From Lolium rigidum (taxonomy: Eukaryota; Streptophyta; Magnoliopsida; Poales; Poaceae), in NCBI RefSeq assembly GCF_022539505.1, contig NC_061514.1:328645090-328709089 (forward strand): 64,000 nucleotides of DNA. Reading direction: 5' to 3'. The notes under the pieces are model-generated. The model was not told the origin of the DNA. It saw only the letters and a program-made list of their open reading frames with translations, and made no database searches. Positions 33,129 through 46,055 of the stretch are shown here, piece by piece. Both the position numbers and the translations under genes were made by a program. Positions within the stretch are counted from its first letter, which is position 1. Each line of letters starts with the position of its first letter.

Positions 33129-35720
33129 AGCATCCCCAAGCTTAGTTACTGCTCGTCCCGAGCAGGTAAAACGATAACAAAGATAATTTCCGAAGTGATA
33201 TGCCATCATAACCTTGATCATACTATTTGTAAACATATGTAGTGGATGCAGCGATCAAAACAATGGTAATGTCATGAGTAAACAAGTGAATCATAAAGCA
33301 AAGACTTTTCATGAATAGTACTTCAAGACAAGCATCAATAAGTCTTGCATAAGAGTTAACTCATAAAGCAATAAATCAAAGTAAAGGTATTGAAGCAACA
33401 CAAAGGAAGATTAAGTTTCAGCGGTTGCTTTCAACTTGTAACATGTATATCTCATAGATAATTGTCAACATAGAGTAATATAACAAGTGCAATATGCAAA
33501 TATGTAGGAATCAATGCACAGTTCACACAAGTGTTTGCTTCTTGAGGTGGAGAGAGATAGGTGAACTGACTCAACATAAAAGTAAAGAGAATGGTCCTTC
33601 AAAGAGGAAAGCATCGATTGCTATATTTGTGCTAGAGCTTTTATTTTGAAAACATGAAACAATTTTGTCAACGGTAGTAATAAAGCATATGAATTATGTA
33701 AATTATATCTTACAAGTTGCAAGTCTCATGCATAATATACTAATAGTGCCCGCACCTTGTCCTAATTAGCTTGGACTACCGGATCTTTGCAATGCACATG
33801 TTTTAACCAAGTGTCACAATGGGGTACCTCCATGCCGCTTCGTACAAAGGTCTAAGGAGAAAGCTCGCATTTTGGATTTCTCGCTTTTGATTATTCTCAA
33901 CTTAGACATCCATACCGGGACAACATGGACAACAGATAATGGACTCCTCTTTAATGCATAAGCATGTGGCAACAATTATTATTCTCATATGAGATTGAGG
34001 ATGTGTGTCCAAAACTGAAACTTCCACCATGACTCATGGCTTAAGTTAGCGGCCCAATGTTCTTCTCTAACAATATGCATGCTCCAACCATTAAGGTGGT
34101 AGATCTCTCTTACTTCAGACAAGACGGACATGCATAGCAACTCACATGATATTCAACAAAGAATAGTTGGTTGCGTCCCCAGAAACATGGTTATCGCACA
34201 ACAAGCAACTTAATAAGAGATAAAGTGCATAAGTACATATTCAATACCACAATAGTTTTTAAGCTATTTGTCCCATGAGCTATATATTGCAAAGGTGAAT
34301 GATGGAATTTTAAAGGTAGCACTCAAGCAATTTACTTTGGAATGGCGGATAAATACCATGTAGTAGGTAGGTAGTGTGGACACAAATGGCATAGTGGTTG
34401 GCTCAAGTATTTTGGATGCATGAGAAGTATTCCCTCTCGATACAAGGTTTAGGCTAGCAAGGTTATTTGAAACAAACACAAGGATGAACGGTACAGCAAA
34501 ACTCACATAAAAGACATATTGTAAACATTATAAGACTCCATACCGTCTTCCTTGTTGTTCAAAACTCAATACTAGATGTTATCTAGACTCTAGAGAAACC
34601 AAATATGCAAACCAAATTAGCAAGCTCTAAGTGTTTCTTCATTAATGGGTGCAAAGTATATGATGCAAGAGCTTAAACATGAGCACAACAATTGCCAAGT
34701 ATCAAATTATCCAAGACATTTTAGAGTTACTACATGTAGCATTTTCCAATTCCAACCATATAACAATTTAACGAAGAAGAAACTTCGCCATGAATACTAT
34801 GAGTAGAGCTTAAGGACATATTTGTCCATATGCTACAGCGGAGCGTGTCTCTCTCCCATAAAGTGAATGCTAGGATCCATTTTATTCAAACAAAACAAAA
34901 AACAAAAACAAACCGACGCTCCAAGCAAAGTGCATAAGATGTGACGGAATAAAAATATAGTTTCAGGGGAGGAACCCGATAATGTTGTCGATGAAGAAGG
35001 GGATGCCTTGGGCATCCCCAAGCTTAGACAGCTTGAGTCTTCTTATAATATGCAGGGGTGAACCACCGGGGCATCCCCAAGCTTAGAGCTTTCACTCTCC
35101 TTGATCATATTTCATCATACTCCTCTCTTGATCCTTGAAAACTTCCTTCACACCAAACTCGAAACAACTCATTAGAGGGTTAGTGCATAATAAAAATTCA
35201 CATGTTCAGAGGTGACACAATCATTCTTAACACTTCTGGGCATTGCATAAAGCTACTGGACATTAGTGGATCAAAGAAATTCATCCATCATAGCAAAAGA
35301 GGCAATGCGAAATAAAAGGCAGAATCTGTCAAAACAGAACAGTCCGTAAAGATGGATTTTATTAGGCCACCAGACTTGCTCAAACGAAAATTCTCAAATT
35401 GAATGAAAGTTGCGTACATATCTGAGGATCATGCTCGTAAATTGGCTTAATTTTCTGAGCTACCTACAGGGAGGTAGACCTAGATTCGTGACAGCAAAGA
35501 AATCTGTAACTGCGCGAGTAATCCAAATCTAGTACTTACTTTACTATCAAAGACTTTACTTGGCACAACAAAACTCAAAACTAAGATAAGGAGAGGTTGC
35601 TACAGTAGTAAAAAACTTCCAAGACACAAATATAAAACAAAAATACTGGAGTAAAAACATGGGTTGTCTCCCATAAGCGCTTTTCTTTAACGCCTTTCAG
35701 CTAGGCGCAGAAAGTGTAAC
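33129..35720 (-). other. Non-coding internal region of gypsy copy B
   Basis: Equivalent to 17881-20487 in copy A and similarly free of RT or integrase. CATCCCCAAGCTTAG recurs at 33131, 35014 and 35072. Confidence 0.8.
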
Positions 35721-37803
35721 TCAAGTGTTATCGAAGGGTGAAGCATCAACATCATAATTTGTTCTAATAATAGAATCATAAGGTACCTTCATTCTCTTTC
35801 TAGAGAAGTGTTCCATACCTTTCTTGAGAGGAAATTGATATTTAATATTACCTTCCTTCATATCAATAGTAGCACCAACGGTTCGAAGAAAAGGTTTTCC
35901 CAATATAATGGGGCAAGATGCATTGCATTCAATATCCAAGACAACAAAATCAACGGGGACAAGGTTATTGTTAACCATAATATGAAAATTATCAATTCTC
36001 CCCAAAGGTTTCTTTTTAGCATTATCAGCGAGGTTAACATCCAAATAACAATTTTTCAATGGTGGCAAGTCAAGCATATCATAGACTTTCTTAGGCATAA
36101 CAGAAATACTTGCACCAAGATCACATAAAGCATTACAATCAAAATCTTTGACTCTCATTTTAATGATGGGCTCCCAACCATCCTCTAGCTTTCTAGGAAT
36201 AGAAGTTTCAAGTTTTAGTTTCTCTTCTCTAGCTTTTATGAGAGCATTTGTAATATGTTTTGTGAAAGCCAAGTTTATAGCACTAGCATTGGGACTCTTA
36301 GCAAGTTTTTGCAAGAACTTTATAACTTCAGAGATGTGGCAATCATCAAAATCTAAATCATTACAATCTAAAGCAATGGGATTATCATCCCCAAGGTTGG
36401 AAAAAATTTCAGCAGTTTTATCACAAGCAGTTTCAGCAGTTTCAGGTAATTTTGCGCGCTTTGCACTAGGAGTAGAAGCATTGCCAACACCAATTATTTT
36501 ATTATTGATAGTAGGAGGTGCAGCAACATGTGAATCATTAGCATTTCTAGTGGTAGTAATAGTCCAAACTTTAGCTACATTTTCCTTTTTAGCTAGTTTT
36601 TCATTTTCTTCTCTATCCCACCTAGCACGCAGTTCAGCCATTAATCTTATATTCTCATTAATTCTAACTTGGATGGCATTTGCTGTAGTAACAATTTTAT
36701 TTTCAATATCCCTATTAGGCATAACTTTCGATTTCAAAAGATCAACATCTGAGGCAAGACTATCAACTCTAGAAACAAGAATATCAATTTTATTGAGCTT
36801 TTCCTCAACAGATTTGTTAAAAACAGTTTGTGTACTAATAAATTCTTTAAGCATGGCTTCAAGTCCAGGGGTGTATTCCTATTATTGTTGTAAGAATTCC
36901 CATAAGAATTAGCATAACCGTTACCATTATTATAAGGATATGGCCTATAGTTATTACTAGGATTGTTCCGATAAGCATTGTTGTTGAAATTATTATTTTT
37001 AATGAAGTTTACATCAACATGTTCTTCTTGGGCAACCAATGAAGCTAGTGGAACATTATTAGGATCAACATTAGTCCTATCATTCGCAAGCATAGACATA
37101 ATAGCATCAACCTTATCATTCAAGGAAGAGGATTCTTCAACGGAATTTACCTTCTTACCTTGTGGAGCTCTTTCCGTGTGCCATTCAGAGTAATTAATCA
37201 TCATATTATCAAGAAGCTTTGTTGCTTCACCAAGAGTGATGGACATAAAGGTACCTCCAGCAGCTGAATCCAATAAATTCCGCGAAGAAAAATTTAGTCC
37301 TGCATAGAAGGTTTGGATGATCATCCAAGTAGTCGATCCATGGGTTGGGCAATTTTTAACCGGAGATTTCATTCTTTCCCAAGCTTGAGCAACATGTTCA
37401 TTATCCAATTGTTTAAAATTCATTATGCTACTCCTCAAAGATATAATTTTAGCAGGGGGATAATATCTACCAATAAAAGCATCCTTGCATTTAGTCCAGG
37501 AATCAATACTATTCTTAGGCAGAGATAGCAACCAATCTTTAGCTCTTCCTCTTAATGAGAAAGGAAACAATTTTAATTTTATACTTTTGCATTTCACATA
37601 GTTCAACAAAATTATTGAGATGGGCAGCAGCATCATCAGAACTAACACCAGAAAATTGCTCTCTCATGACAAGATTAAGTAAAGCAGGTTTAATTTCAAA
37701 GAATTCTGCACGTAGTAGCAGGTGGAGCAATAGGTGTGCATAGGAAATCATTATTATTTGTGCTAGTGAAGTCACACAACTTAGTATTTTCAGGGTTGGC
37801 CAT
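35721..37803 (-). pseudogene. Gypsy copy B gag-protease ORF, frame-broken
   Basis: Starts at 37803 (MANPENTKLCDF-type). It keeps LKLFPFSLRGRAKDWLLSLP, WTKCKDAFIGRYYPPAKI, the Asn/Tyr-rich stretch (NNNFNNNAYRNN), VRINENIRLMAELRARWDRE and the retropepsin-like CDLGASISVMPKK with IILGKPFLRT. The downstream 377-codon frame (36854-35721) is open, so this copy is less broken than copy A there. A deletion near 37580 removes the KYKDVDGDIIK segment found in copy A. Near 37708 copy B reads TGCACGTAG where copy A reads TGCTGTAG, a CTG-type difference. Confidence 0.85.
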
Positions 37804-38056
37804 TTTAGCAGTAGTAAATAAAACAAACTAGATAAAGTAAATGCAAGTAAACTAATTTTTTTTGTATTTTTGATATGGCAAACAAGACAGTAAATAAAGT
37901 AAAGCTAGCAACTAATTTTTTTGTGTTTTGATATAATGCAGCAAACAAAGTAGTAAATAAAATAAAGCAAGACAAAAACAAAGTAAAGAGATTGAGAAGT
38001 GGAGACTCCCCTTGCGGCGTGTCTTGATTTCCCGGCAACGGCGCCAGAAATTTGCT

Positions 38057-39653
38057 TGATGCGTGTAGTTGACACGTCCGTTGGGAACCCCAAGAGGAAG
38101 GTGTGATGCGCACAGCGGCAAGTTTCCCTCAGTAAGAAACCAAGGTTTAATCGAACCAGCAGGAGTCAAGAAGCAGGTTGAAGGTTGATGGCGGCGGGAT
38201 GTAGTGCGGCGCAACACCGGAGATTCCGGCGCCAACGTGGAACCTGCACAACACAACCAAAGTACTTTGCCCCAACGAAACAGTGAGGTTGTCAATCTCA
38301 CCGGCTTGCTGTAACAAAGGATTAACCGTATTGTGTGGAAGATGATTGTTTGCAGAGAAAACAGTAAAACAAGTATTGCAGCAGATTTGTATTTCAGTAT
38401 TAAAGGAATAGACCGGGGTCCACAGTTCACTAGAGGTGTCTCTCCCATAAGATAAAAGCATGTTGGGTGAACAAATTACAGTCGGGCAATTGACAAATAG
38501 AGAGGGCATAACAATTCACATACATGGCATGATAAGTATAGTGAGATTTAATTGGGCATTACGACAAAGTACATAGACCGCCATCCAACTGCATCTATGC
38601 CTAAAAAGTCCACCTTCGGGTTATCGTCCGAACCCTTTCCGATATTAAGTTGCAAAGCAACGAGACAATTGCATTAAGTATGGTGCGTAATGTAATCAAC
38701 AACTACATCCTCGGACATAGCGCCAATGTTTTATCCCTAGTGGCAACGAGCACAACACAACCTTAGAACTTTACGTCACTTGTCCCGGTGTCAATGCGGG
38801 CATGAACCCACTATCGAGCATAAATACTCCCTCTTGGAGTTAAAAGCAAAAACTTGGCCGGAGCCTCTACTAGTAACGGAGAGCATGCAAGATCATAAAC
38901 AACACATATGTAATAACTTGATAATTAACATAACATGGTATTCTCTATCCATCGGATCCCGACAAACACAACATAGAGTATTACGGATAGATGATCTTGA
39001 TCATGTTAGGCAGCTCACAAGATCCAACAATGAAGCACAATGAGGAGAAGACAACCATCTAGCTACTGCTATGGACCCATAGTCCAGGGGTGAACTACTC
39101 ACTCATCACTCCGGAGGCGACCATGGCGGTGTAGAGTCCTCCGGGAGATGAATCCCCTCTCCGGCAGGGTGCCGGAGGAGATCTCCAGAATCCCCCGAGA
39201 TGGGATCGGCGGCGGCGGCGTCTCAGTAAGGTTTTCCGTATCGTGGTTTTTCGCCTCAGGGGTTTCGCGACGGAGGCTTTAAGTAGGCGGAAGGGCAGAG
39301 TCGGGGGGCTCACGAGGGGCCCACACCACAGGGCGGCGCGGGCCCCCCCTTGGCCGCGCCGCCATGTGGTCTGGCCACCTCGTGGCCCCATTTCGTATGC
39401 TCTTCGGTCTTCTGGAAGGTTCGTGGCAAAATAGGCCCCTGGGTCTTCGTTTCGTCCAATTCCGAGAATATTTCGTTACTAGGATTTACGAAACCAAAAA
39501 CAGCGTAAAACGAGAACGGCACTTCGGCATCTTGTTAATAGGTTAGTTCCAGAAAATGCACGAATATGACATAAAGTGTGCATAAAACATGTAGGTATCA
39601 TCAATAATATGGCATAGAACATAAGAAATTATCGATACGTCGGAGACGTATCA
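38057..39653 (-). repeat. Gypsy copy B, right (5') LTR
   Basis: 1597 bp, TGATGCGTG...ACGTATCA, followed by the GTATG duplication. The primer binding site lies just before it (38029-38047). Confidence 0.93.
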
Positions 39654-39658
39654 GTATG

Positions 39659-41903
39659 CAATGGCTTGCTTCTGGCTTGATCATGCTGTGATGATCCTTG
39701 CCTTTGGTAAGTGCCAATGCTCCTGATGTGCTATTATCTGTGCTCTAATTCATGGACATGCTCAATTGAACCTATCTGTTGCATTAATAGCTCCATCCCT
39801 TGATGGAGTGCTTCTGGATACAATCATAATTCATTGATTTGATTAACTGTGGCGCAATTATTGACTATATGTGGCTATTTCATTGATCGGTTCTCCTGTC
39901 TGCTCGCTCGGTGATGCTCTAGCATGCATCGGCATGCTCTAGCAAGCTTCTGATGATCACATGATCATCAGTTGCTTGTAAATGATGTTGTTTCATAACT
40001 GTGCCTCACTATTGCTCACTCTGTGTTGTGTGTGCATCACACAGGCTTGGCCTGGTGTGTGCTGGTGCTGGCTTAAGCATCAGCTAATGCTTGCAATGAT
40101 CCGTTGGATCATCAGCAAGGCTCTGGTGCATCTATTGCTTGTGTATTTCATTTATCTGTGTTGACTTTCTTGGCTGAATGGATAAATGATGTGAACTGCT
40201 TGCAGTTATGATCATCTTTTTAATTGTGACAGGCTAGATGGATGCCAACCCTTGGTTGTGTACCCTAGTCCATCATTTGAACCCTTCTGGTGATGATAAC
40301 TGTGCAAGGCTTGTGATTTGGGGCTGTTTCAGTGGTTGAGGTGGCCTCAACAGCAATTCTTGCTGTTCAGGAAGCTCCCACCCCTGTTGGCTGGCTGTGG
40401 CTCGATGAATGCATCACTGGACAATCCCTTGTTGGATTTCCAGTGAGCTTTACTGTTGACAAACAAAAATAGGCACAGGTTGCCTATCTGTCTGATGGTA
40501 TTACTAGCTGTAGGTGCTAAGTGATTTGGGCTAGGCTAGCTGTGAATCCATCCTTTGCTGGATTTCCTTAGTTGTGCCATCGATTTGACATAACTAGTGT
40601 TCCCTTGGATGATTTCCTATTGGCCTCTCCCCTCTTTGCTTGCACCAAATGGCTAGTAGCCAAGTGATGATACAAATAGGGTTTCTACCCTCTTTTGCTT
40701 CTGTGACATATACACATGCTTGATTATGAGCAAAACCATGGTTTGCTCATGTTTATCTGGTATACCTCACTCCAGCTCCTAGAAATTTGGTGTTAGTGTA
40801 GAGGTTTGCTTCTGATTGATGACTTAAGCTTGCCCTGCTCCTCCTGGCTAGCTTGAGCTTGCTCTACTCCATCTTGTGCTTGTTCACAGTTGACAGTTCT
40901 TGGTGAAACTGTCCCTGGATGATTTCACGGTGGTTTCTCTGTTCACTCTGTTCTAAGTGTTCTTGTGTTCTTGATGCACTTACCCAGTTGCTTGTGTCGA
41001 TGGACTGGTTAGGGTTTATTGTGGAGGCTTTTATCTGTCTGTCCCTTTCTTCTCTGGTCGACAACACTTCCTGGCAATACTTGGTGACTCACAGGCTGTG
41101 TGAGTTGCTGTTGTGCATGCACACTAGCTGTGTGAGCAGCTAGTGTGTGTGTGTGTACCTGGTGCTGATTGGGACTTGGGCTGTGAGAGGATCAGCTCGG
41201 CAGCTTGTGGTCATATCCTCTCCCATAACCATTTTCTTGCTAACCTGCCAAGTGGCAATGCCACTTGGCATAACTTGTGTTTAGCTTTGTTTGTGTGCAG
41301 GGAACTTGGAGATGATCAAGATGAAGTGCAATATCATCTTGATCCAAGATTTTATGAAGAGCAACTTGTAGTTTAGGATAGATTATTTCATTGTAATTTT
41401 CTTTCTTTTTGTTTTTCCAATTTTGTCAATTCTTGTAATGTGTTGTAATATTTTATATTTCAAATCTGAATATTGTAAAGACAATGTCTCTTGTGTGATT
41501 ATCAATAAAGCTCCAATTTTCTCTAATGAGCTTTACTTAATATTTGTATTGTTCATATTCTTTATTATTTAATATTTGTTTGAAGAATTACCTCAATATT
41601 GAATTATGAAATAATCATGTGGTGTTTGAATTTGAAATTCAAACACAAGTGGTTTGAATTCAATCATGCAACTTAAAGTTGTAATGCACTTCTCTCCTCT
41701 CTTCTCAAAACCCTAACTTAATTGAATGAGAAGCAAGTTTGTCGCACTCTCGAAACCCTAACTGTAAGGTGTCGAGAGAGAAACTTGTCCCCCTTCGATG
41801 CAGTTTTGTTTTAAAAGCGCGAAATTTCCCCAGAATTTACGATGCAATGCACATCCCTTTCTAAAATCTACCCCTCGATTGACTCTAAACCTGGGACATT
41901 ACA
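39659..41903 (+). other. Right part of the TG..CA element
   Basis: T-rich, intron-like sequence with no convincing coding up to about 41300. It includes a GT microsatellite (41140-41157), then the exon-like tail and an AATAAA at about 41504, then an AT-rich stretch ending CTGGGACATTACA. Several open frames are short and unrelated to known domains. Confidence 0.5.
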
Positions 41904-41908
41904 TACAC

Positions 41909-42713
41909 TTGGTGACATGTGTTTTCAGCTTTTATCCTATCAATCTCGTGAAACTATGCTTGTTGCTATAGGTCAAAACACCGGCACCTTCACCTCATCC
42001 ATCAATGCAGCTCCACGCCGTCCTACCTTCTCTCACCATACACCACCCAAGCCCCCATCCTTCCTACACCACCATCTTACCATGCCACACCACCACCACC
42101 GCAGCCATATCATCCTCCACCACAAGCCTATGCCCATGTACCCTACGCTCAACCTCCACCTCAGCCCTACATACACCATCCCTATGCTCCTTCCTACTAC
42201 CCACCACCACAACCACAACCACACTATCCTAACCAGCTGCCGCGCCCACCTCTTCAGCCGCCAACACCATACAGTCAGTCTCGACAGGATCGCCGCCCAA
42301 AAGGAGGCCGTGGCAAGGGCCGTGGTCGCCAGGATAGGGTAGCCAGCCCGTGGCAGCCGGGGGTCCTCTGTCAGATCTGCAAGAAGGAGGGCCATCCCGC
42401 TACAGAATGTTGGTGGCGCTATGGTGATGACAATGATGATGATGATGCTCCTCATGAGCACAAGGGTGCCTATGGTGTCAATACAAATTGGGTCCTTGAT
42501 ACAGGTGCCACAAATCATGTTGCTGGTCAATTAAACAAGCTCCAAGTTCATGAATCCTATCAAGGTCACGATCAAATCCACAATGCTAGTGGACAAGGTA
42601 TGGAAATTGCTAATATTGGTCATTCAGTTTTGCACACCCCCCATAATCCTCTTCATCTTTGCAATATTTTGCATGTTCCTAGTTCATCCATGAATTTAAT
42701 TTCCACTCACTAA
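41909..42713 (+). pseudogene. Copia gag part 3 and protease
   Basis: The frame resumes after the second insertion with LGDMCFQLLSYQSRE and TGTFTSSINAA. A frame change follows near 42010-42050. The new frame has a Pro/Tyr-rich spacer and a CCHC zinc knuckle (CQICKKEGHPATECWW, near 42369). The copia protease motif WVLDTGATNHVAGQ lies near 42490. An in-frame TAA at 42711-42713 interrupts it after NLISTH, where related elements have Gln; beyond it the same frame continues. Confidence 0.88.
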
Positions 42714-45700
42714 CTTACCTTAGACAATAATGCTTTTGTTGAAATTCATCCTTTCTTTTTCTTGATTAAGGACAAGGCAACGCAGCAAATCATCTTTAGA
42801 GGGCCGTGTTGTGATGGTCTCTACCCACTTGTTCTTGTGTTCACGGAATCCTCCAAGCATGCATTGGTCACCGTCAAGCCTTCTTCCTCCACATGGCATC
42901 ATCGTCTAGGGCATCCTTCTTCTTTTATTGTTCAGCAAGTTATTAGGAAAAACAATCTCCCATATACTCCAGAAATAAGTTCTTACATATGTGACCCATG
43001 CCAGCAGGCTAAGAGCCATCAGTTACCCTATCATGTTTCTACTAGTGTTTCCACTGTTCCTTTGGAACAAGTGTTCTCTGATGTTTGGGGTCCTGCTCCT
43101 ATGTCTTTAGGCAAACATGCATACTATGTAAGCTTCATCGATGATTTTAGTAAATTTACTTGGATATATCTCCTGAAAAAGCGCTCTGATGTGTATCAAG
43201 TGTTTCTAAATTTCCAGCAATATGTTGAGCGCAAGTTTAATACAAAGATTATCACTATGCATATGCAAACTGACTGGGGTGGTGAGTATGAAAAGCTCCA
43301 TGGCTTCTTTCAAAAAGTGGGCATTACACATCATGTCTGGTGCCCGCATGCTCATCAACAAAATGGGTCTGCCGAACGCAAACATCGTCACATTGTTGAG
43401 GTTAGCCTTGTCCTACTTGCTAATGCCTCTATGCCATTGAAATATTGGGATGATGCTTTTCTCACAGCCACTTTTCTGATCAATCTCATTCCCTCCAAAG
43501 TTCTTGATTTTGCAACCCCTACGGAAAAACTCCTTCACACCACACCAAACTATGACTCTCTTCGTGTTTTTGGTTGTTCTTGTTGGCCCAACTTACGCCC
43601 CTACAACAAACAGAAAATTTCTTTTCGGTCTAAAAGATGTGTGTTTCTTGGTTACAGTCCAATTCACAAAGGGGTGAAGTGTCTAGATATTGCTACTGGT
43701 CGTGTCTATGTATCCAGAGATGTTGTCTTTGATGAAAATGTTTTTCCTTTTGCTGAACTTCATCCAAATGCTGGTCGTCGTCTTCGCGAAGAACTCCTAT
43801 TACTTCCTCCCGAACCATCCTCCTCGGTAGACACAAATAGGGGTATGCATACTAATGATCAATATTTTCAAGTTGTTCCTGTTGTTGATCCTATACAGGT
43901 CACTGCTACCAAGGAGTCGCCAAGTTCCTCTGAAGTTCCGCAGCAAAATTCTCCTCAACATTCTGCTCAAGACACATCAAATATCAATGCTAAAGAAGAT
44001 ATAGCTACAGGCCAAAATTTCCCAGATTTTGAGGCTGATTCTGCCCCAGAATCGCCCCTGGATCCTGTGCCTGACGGCCCTGACGCGCCGTCCCCTGGGC
44101 GTGCGTCCCCGCGCCCCTCCGACGACGCCACATCCATGCCAGGCCCCGCCTCTGCGTCGCCTTCCGCGCGCCCCAGCCTGCGCCAAGGACCATCCGCCAC
44201 GTCTCGGTCCCCGCCACCACGAGCCAGCCCGCTGTCCCCGCCACCACGCGACAGCCCGCGGTCCCCGCCCCGCGCTCGCACGCTCTCCGACGCTGCTCCC
44301 GCCTAGTCTGTTGGTGGGGAAGGTTCGGTGGCAGGGGGAGATTCGGTGGCAGGAGGATCTTCTGCGTCACCTGGCGCTGCTGAAGCTGGATCCTCTGCAC
44401 CAACAAATGCTGCAGCTCGTCCTGCTGCTGAACCGCGCACTCGTCTACAAAAAGGTATACGACAACCGAAAACTCGCACAGATGGTACAATTCGATGTGC
44501 ATTGTTAACATCTACAGGAGAGCCTGAAAATTTAAAGGAAGCTTTGGCTGATACAAAATGGAAACATGCCATGCAAGAAGAATATGATGCTCTCATAACA
44601 AATCACACATGGCACCTTGCTCCACCAAGTTTCAACAAAAATATTATTGATTGCAAATGGGTCTATCGTATCAAGAAAAATGTTGATGGTACAATTGACA
44701 GGTATAAGGCTCGGCTTGTTGCAGAAGGTTTCAAACAGAGGTATGGCATAGATTATGAAGATACTTTTAGTCCTGTTGTTAAAATTGCTACAATCCGACT
44801 TGTTCTCTCTATATCGGTTTCAAATGGTTGGAGTTTAAGGCAGCTAGATGTCAAGAATGTGTTTCTACATGGTGTTCTGGAAGAGGAGGTGTACATGAGA
44901 CAGCCACCTGGTTTTGAGTCTTCCGCTAATCCAAATTATATTTGTAAACTTGACAAAGCTCTTTATGGATTGAAACAGGCACCAAGAGCATGGTATTCAC
45001 GTCTCAGTACTAAGCTCTATACTCTTGGTTTTATACCCTCCAAGGCAGATACATCTCTGTTTCTCTTTAACCATTCAGGTGTTCAGATATTTCTGCTTAT
45101 CTATGTTGATGACATTATTGTGACAAGTTCTTATGATTCTGCAATAGCTGCTCTTCTCAAGAATTTAAATCATGAGTTTGATCTCAAAGATCTTGGAGAT
45201 CTTCATTACTTTCTGGGGCTTGAGGCACATAAGCAGCAAAATGGCTTAATTCTGAATCAAGAAAAATATGCTTCAGATCTTGTCAAACGTGTTGGTATGG
45301 ATGTTTGCACAAGTTGTCCAACACCACTGTCCACAACTGATACTTTGTTTTTGCATGACGGTGTACCTCTTGGTACCGAGGACAGCACTCATTACAGAAG
45401 TGTTGTGGGAGCTCTACAATACTTGACATTAACACGACCTAACTTGTGTTTCTCTGTGAGTAAGGTGTGTCAGTTTCTTCATGCTCCTACTACATCTGAT
45501 TGGACAGCAGTAAAGAGGATATTGAGGTATATTCATGGTACACGTACAGTTGGACTTACCTTTTGTCAGTCTCCTTCCAGTCTTCTTAGTGCTTATTCTG
45601 ATGCTGACTGGGCTGGAGATCTGGATGATAGACGTTCCACTGGAGGTTTTGCTATCTTCTTTGGTCCTAATCTCATATCCTGGAGTGCTAAAAAACAACC

Positions 45701-46052
45701 TACAGTTTCTCGTTCCAGTACTGAAGCTGAATATAAAGCCCTAGCAAATGCTACAGCTGAGTTGATTTGGGTTGAGACTCTTGTCAGGGAACTGGGTGTT
45801 ACTCTTCGAGAAAAGCCCCGTCTTTGGTGTGATAATCTTGGTGCTACTTTTCTCTCAGCTAATCCTGTTTTTCATGCTAGAACAAAACATATTGAGATAG
45901 ACTTCTATTTTGTTCGGGAACGAGTTGCTCGCAAACAACTTGATGTCAGGTTTATCTCCAGCAAGGATCAGATTGCCGATGGTTTCACCAAGACTTTGTG
46001 TTCTAAGAAGCTAGAAGAGTTTAAAAGTAATCTAAATCTTTCCAAGCTTTAG
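42714..46052 (+). pseudogene. Copia pol: integrase, reverse transcriptase, RNase H
   Basis: One continuous frame broken only by a TAG at 44304-44306. The pre-integrase zinc region has WHHRLGHPS and CDPCQQAKSHQLPY. The integrase core has FIDDFSKFTWIYLL, MQTDWGGEYEKL (usual form TDNGGEY) and HQQNGSAERKHR, giving the D-D-E set. A Pro/Ser-rich linker (about 44030-44306) follows. The reverse transcriptase has [25 protein letters not shown] and the catalytic YVDDIIV (near 45105). RNase H has [15 protein letters not shown] and [10 protein letters not shown]. It ends at 46052, 12 bp before the 3' LTR. With two stops and a gag frame break, no full polyprotein can be made. Confidence 0.93.
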
Positions 46053-46055
46053 ATT

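Larger units (their letters stand above)
31535..39653 (-). mobile_element. Ty3/gypsy-type LTR retrotransposon, copy B, gag-protease only
   Basis: LTRs 31535-33128 and 38057-39653, TGATGCGTGTAGTTGACACG...GAGACGTATCA, flanked by an exact GTATG duplication (31530-31534 and 39654-39658). Same family type and same minus orientation as copy A, with the tRNA-Asp-type primer site (GGCGCCGTTGCCGGG) beside the right LTR. It contains gag-protease (37803-35721) and about 2.6 kb of non-coding sequence instead of pol. LTR starts differ from copy A (GATGCGTGTAG against GATGGCGTGTATT), so the two are subfamilies. Confidence 0.93.
28831..41903. mobile_element. TG..CA element of about 4.95 kb net, probable giant solo LTR
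   Basis: It starts TGTGGGGACCTTGC and ends GGGACATTACA, flanked by an exact TACAC duplication (28826-28830 and 41904-41908). TG..CA ends with 5-bp duplications are typical of LTR retrotransposon integration. I find no second copy of either end inside, no primer site and no gag or pol. Without gypsy copy B it is about 4.95 kb. A single very long LTR left by recombination fits, similar in size to the LTRs of barley Sukkula-type LARDs (comparison from memory). The plus strand has a leader-like GC-rich part (30780-31200) and an AATAAA near 41504. Confidence 0.6.

Noticed and set aside
42005..42530. His-rich and Trp-rich frames around the copia gag-protease spacer
   Set aside because: Alternative frames of the Pro/Tyr-rich spacer; the zinc knuckle and protease define the real frame.
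43967..44511. Minus-strand frames opposite the copia linker
   Set aside because: Shadow of the Pro/Ser-rich linker between integrase and reverse transcriptase.
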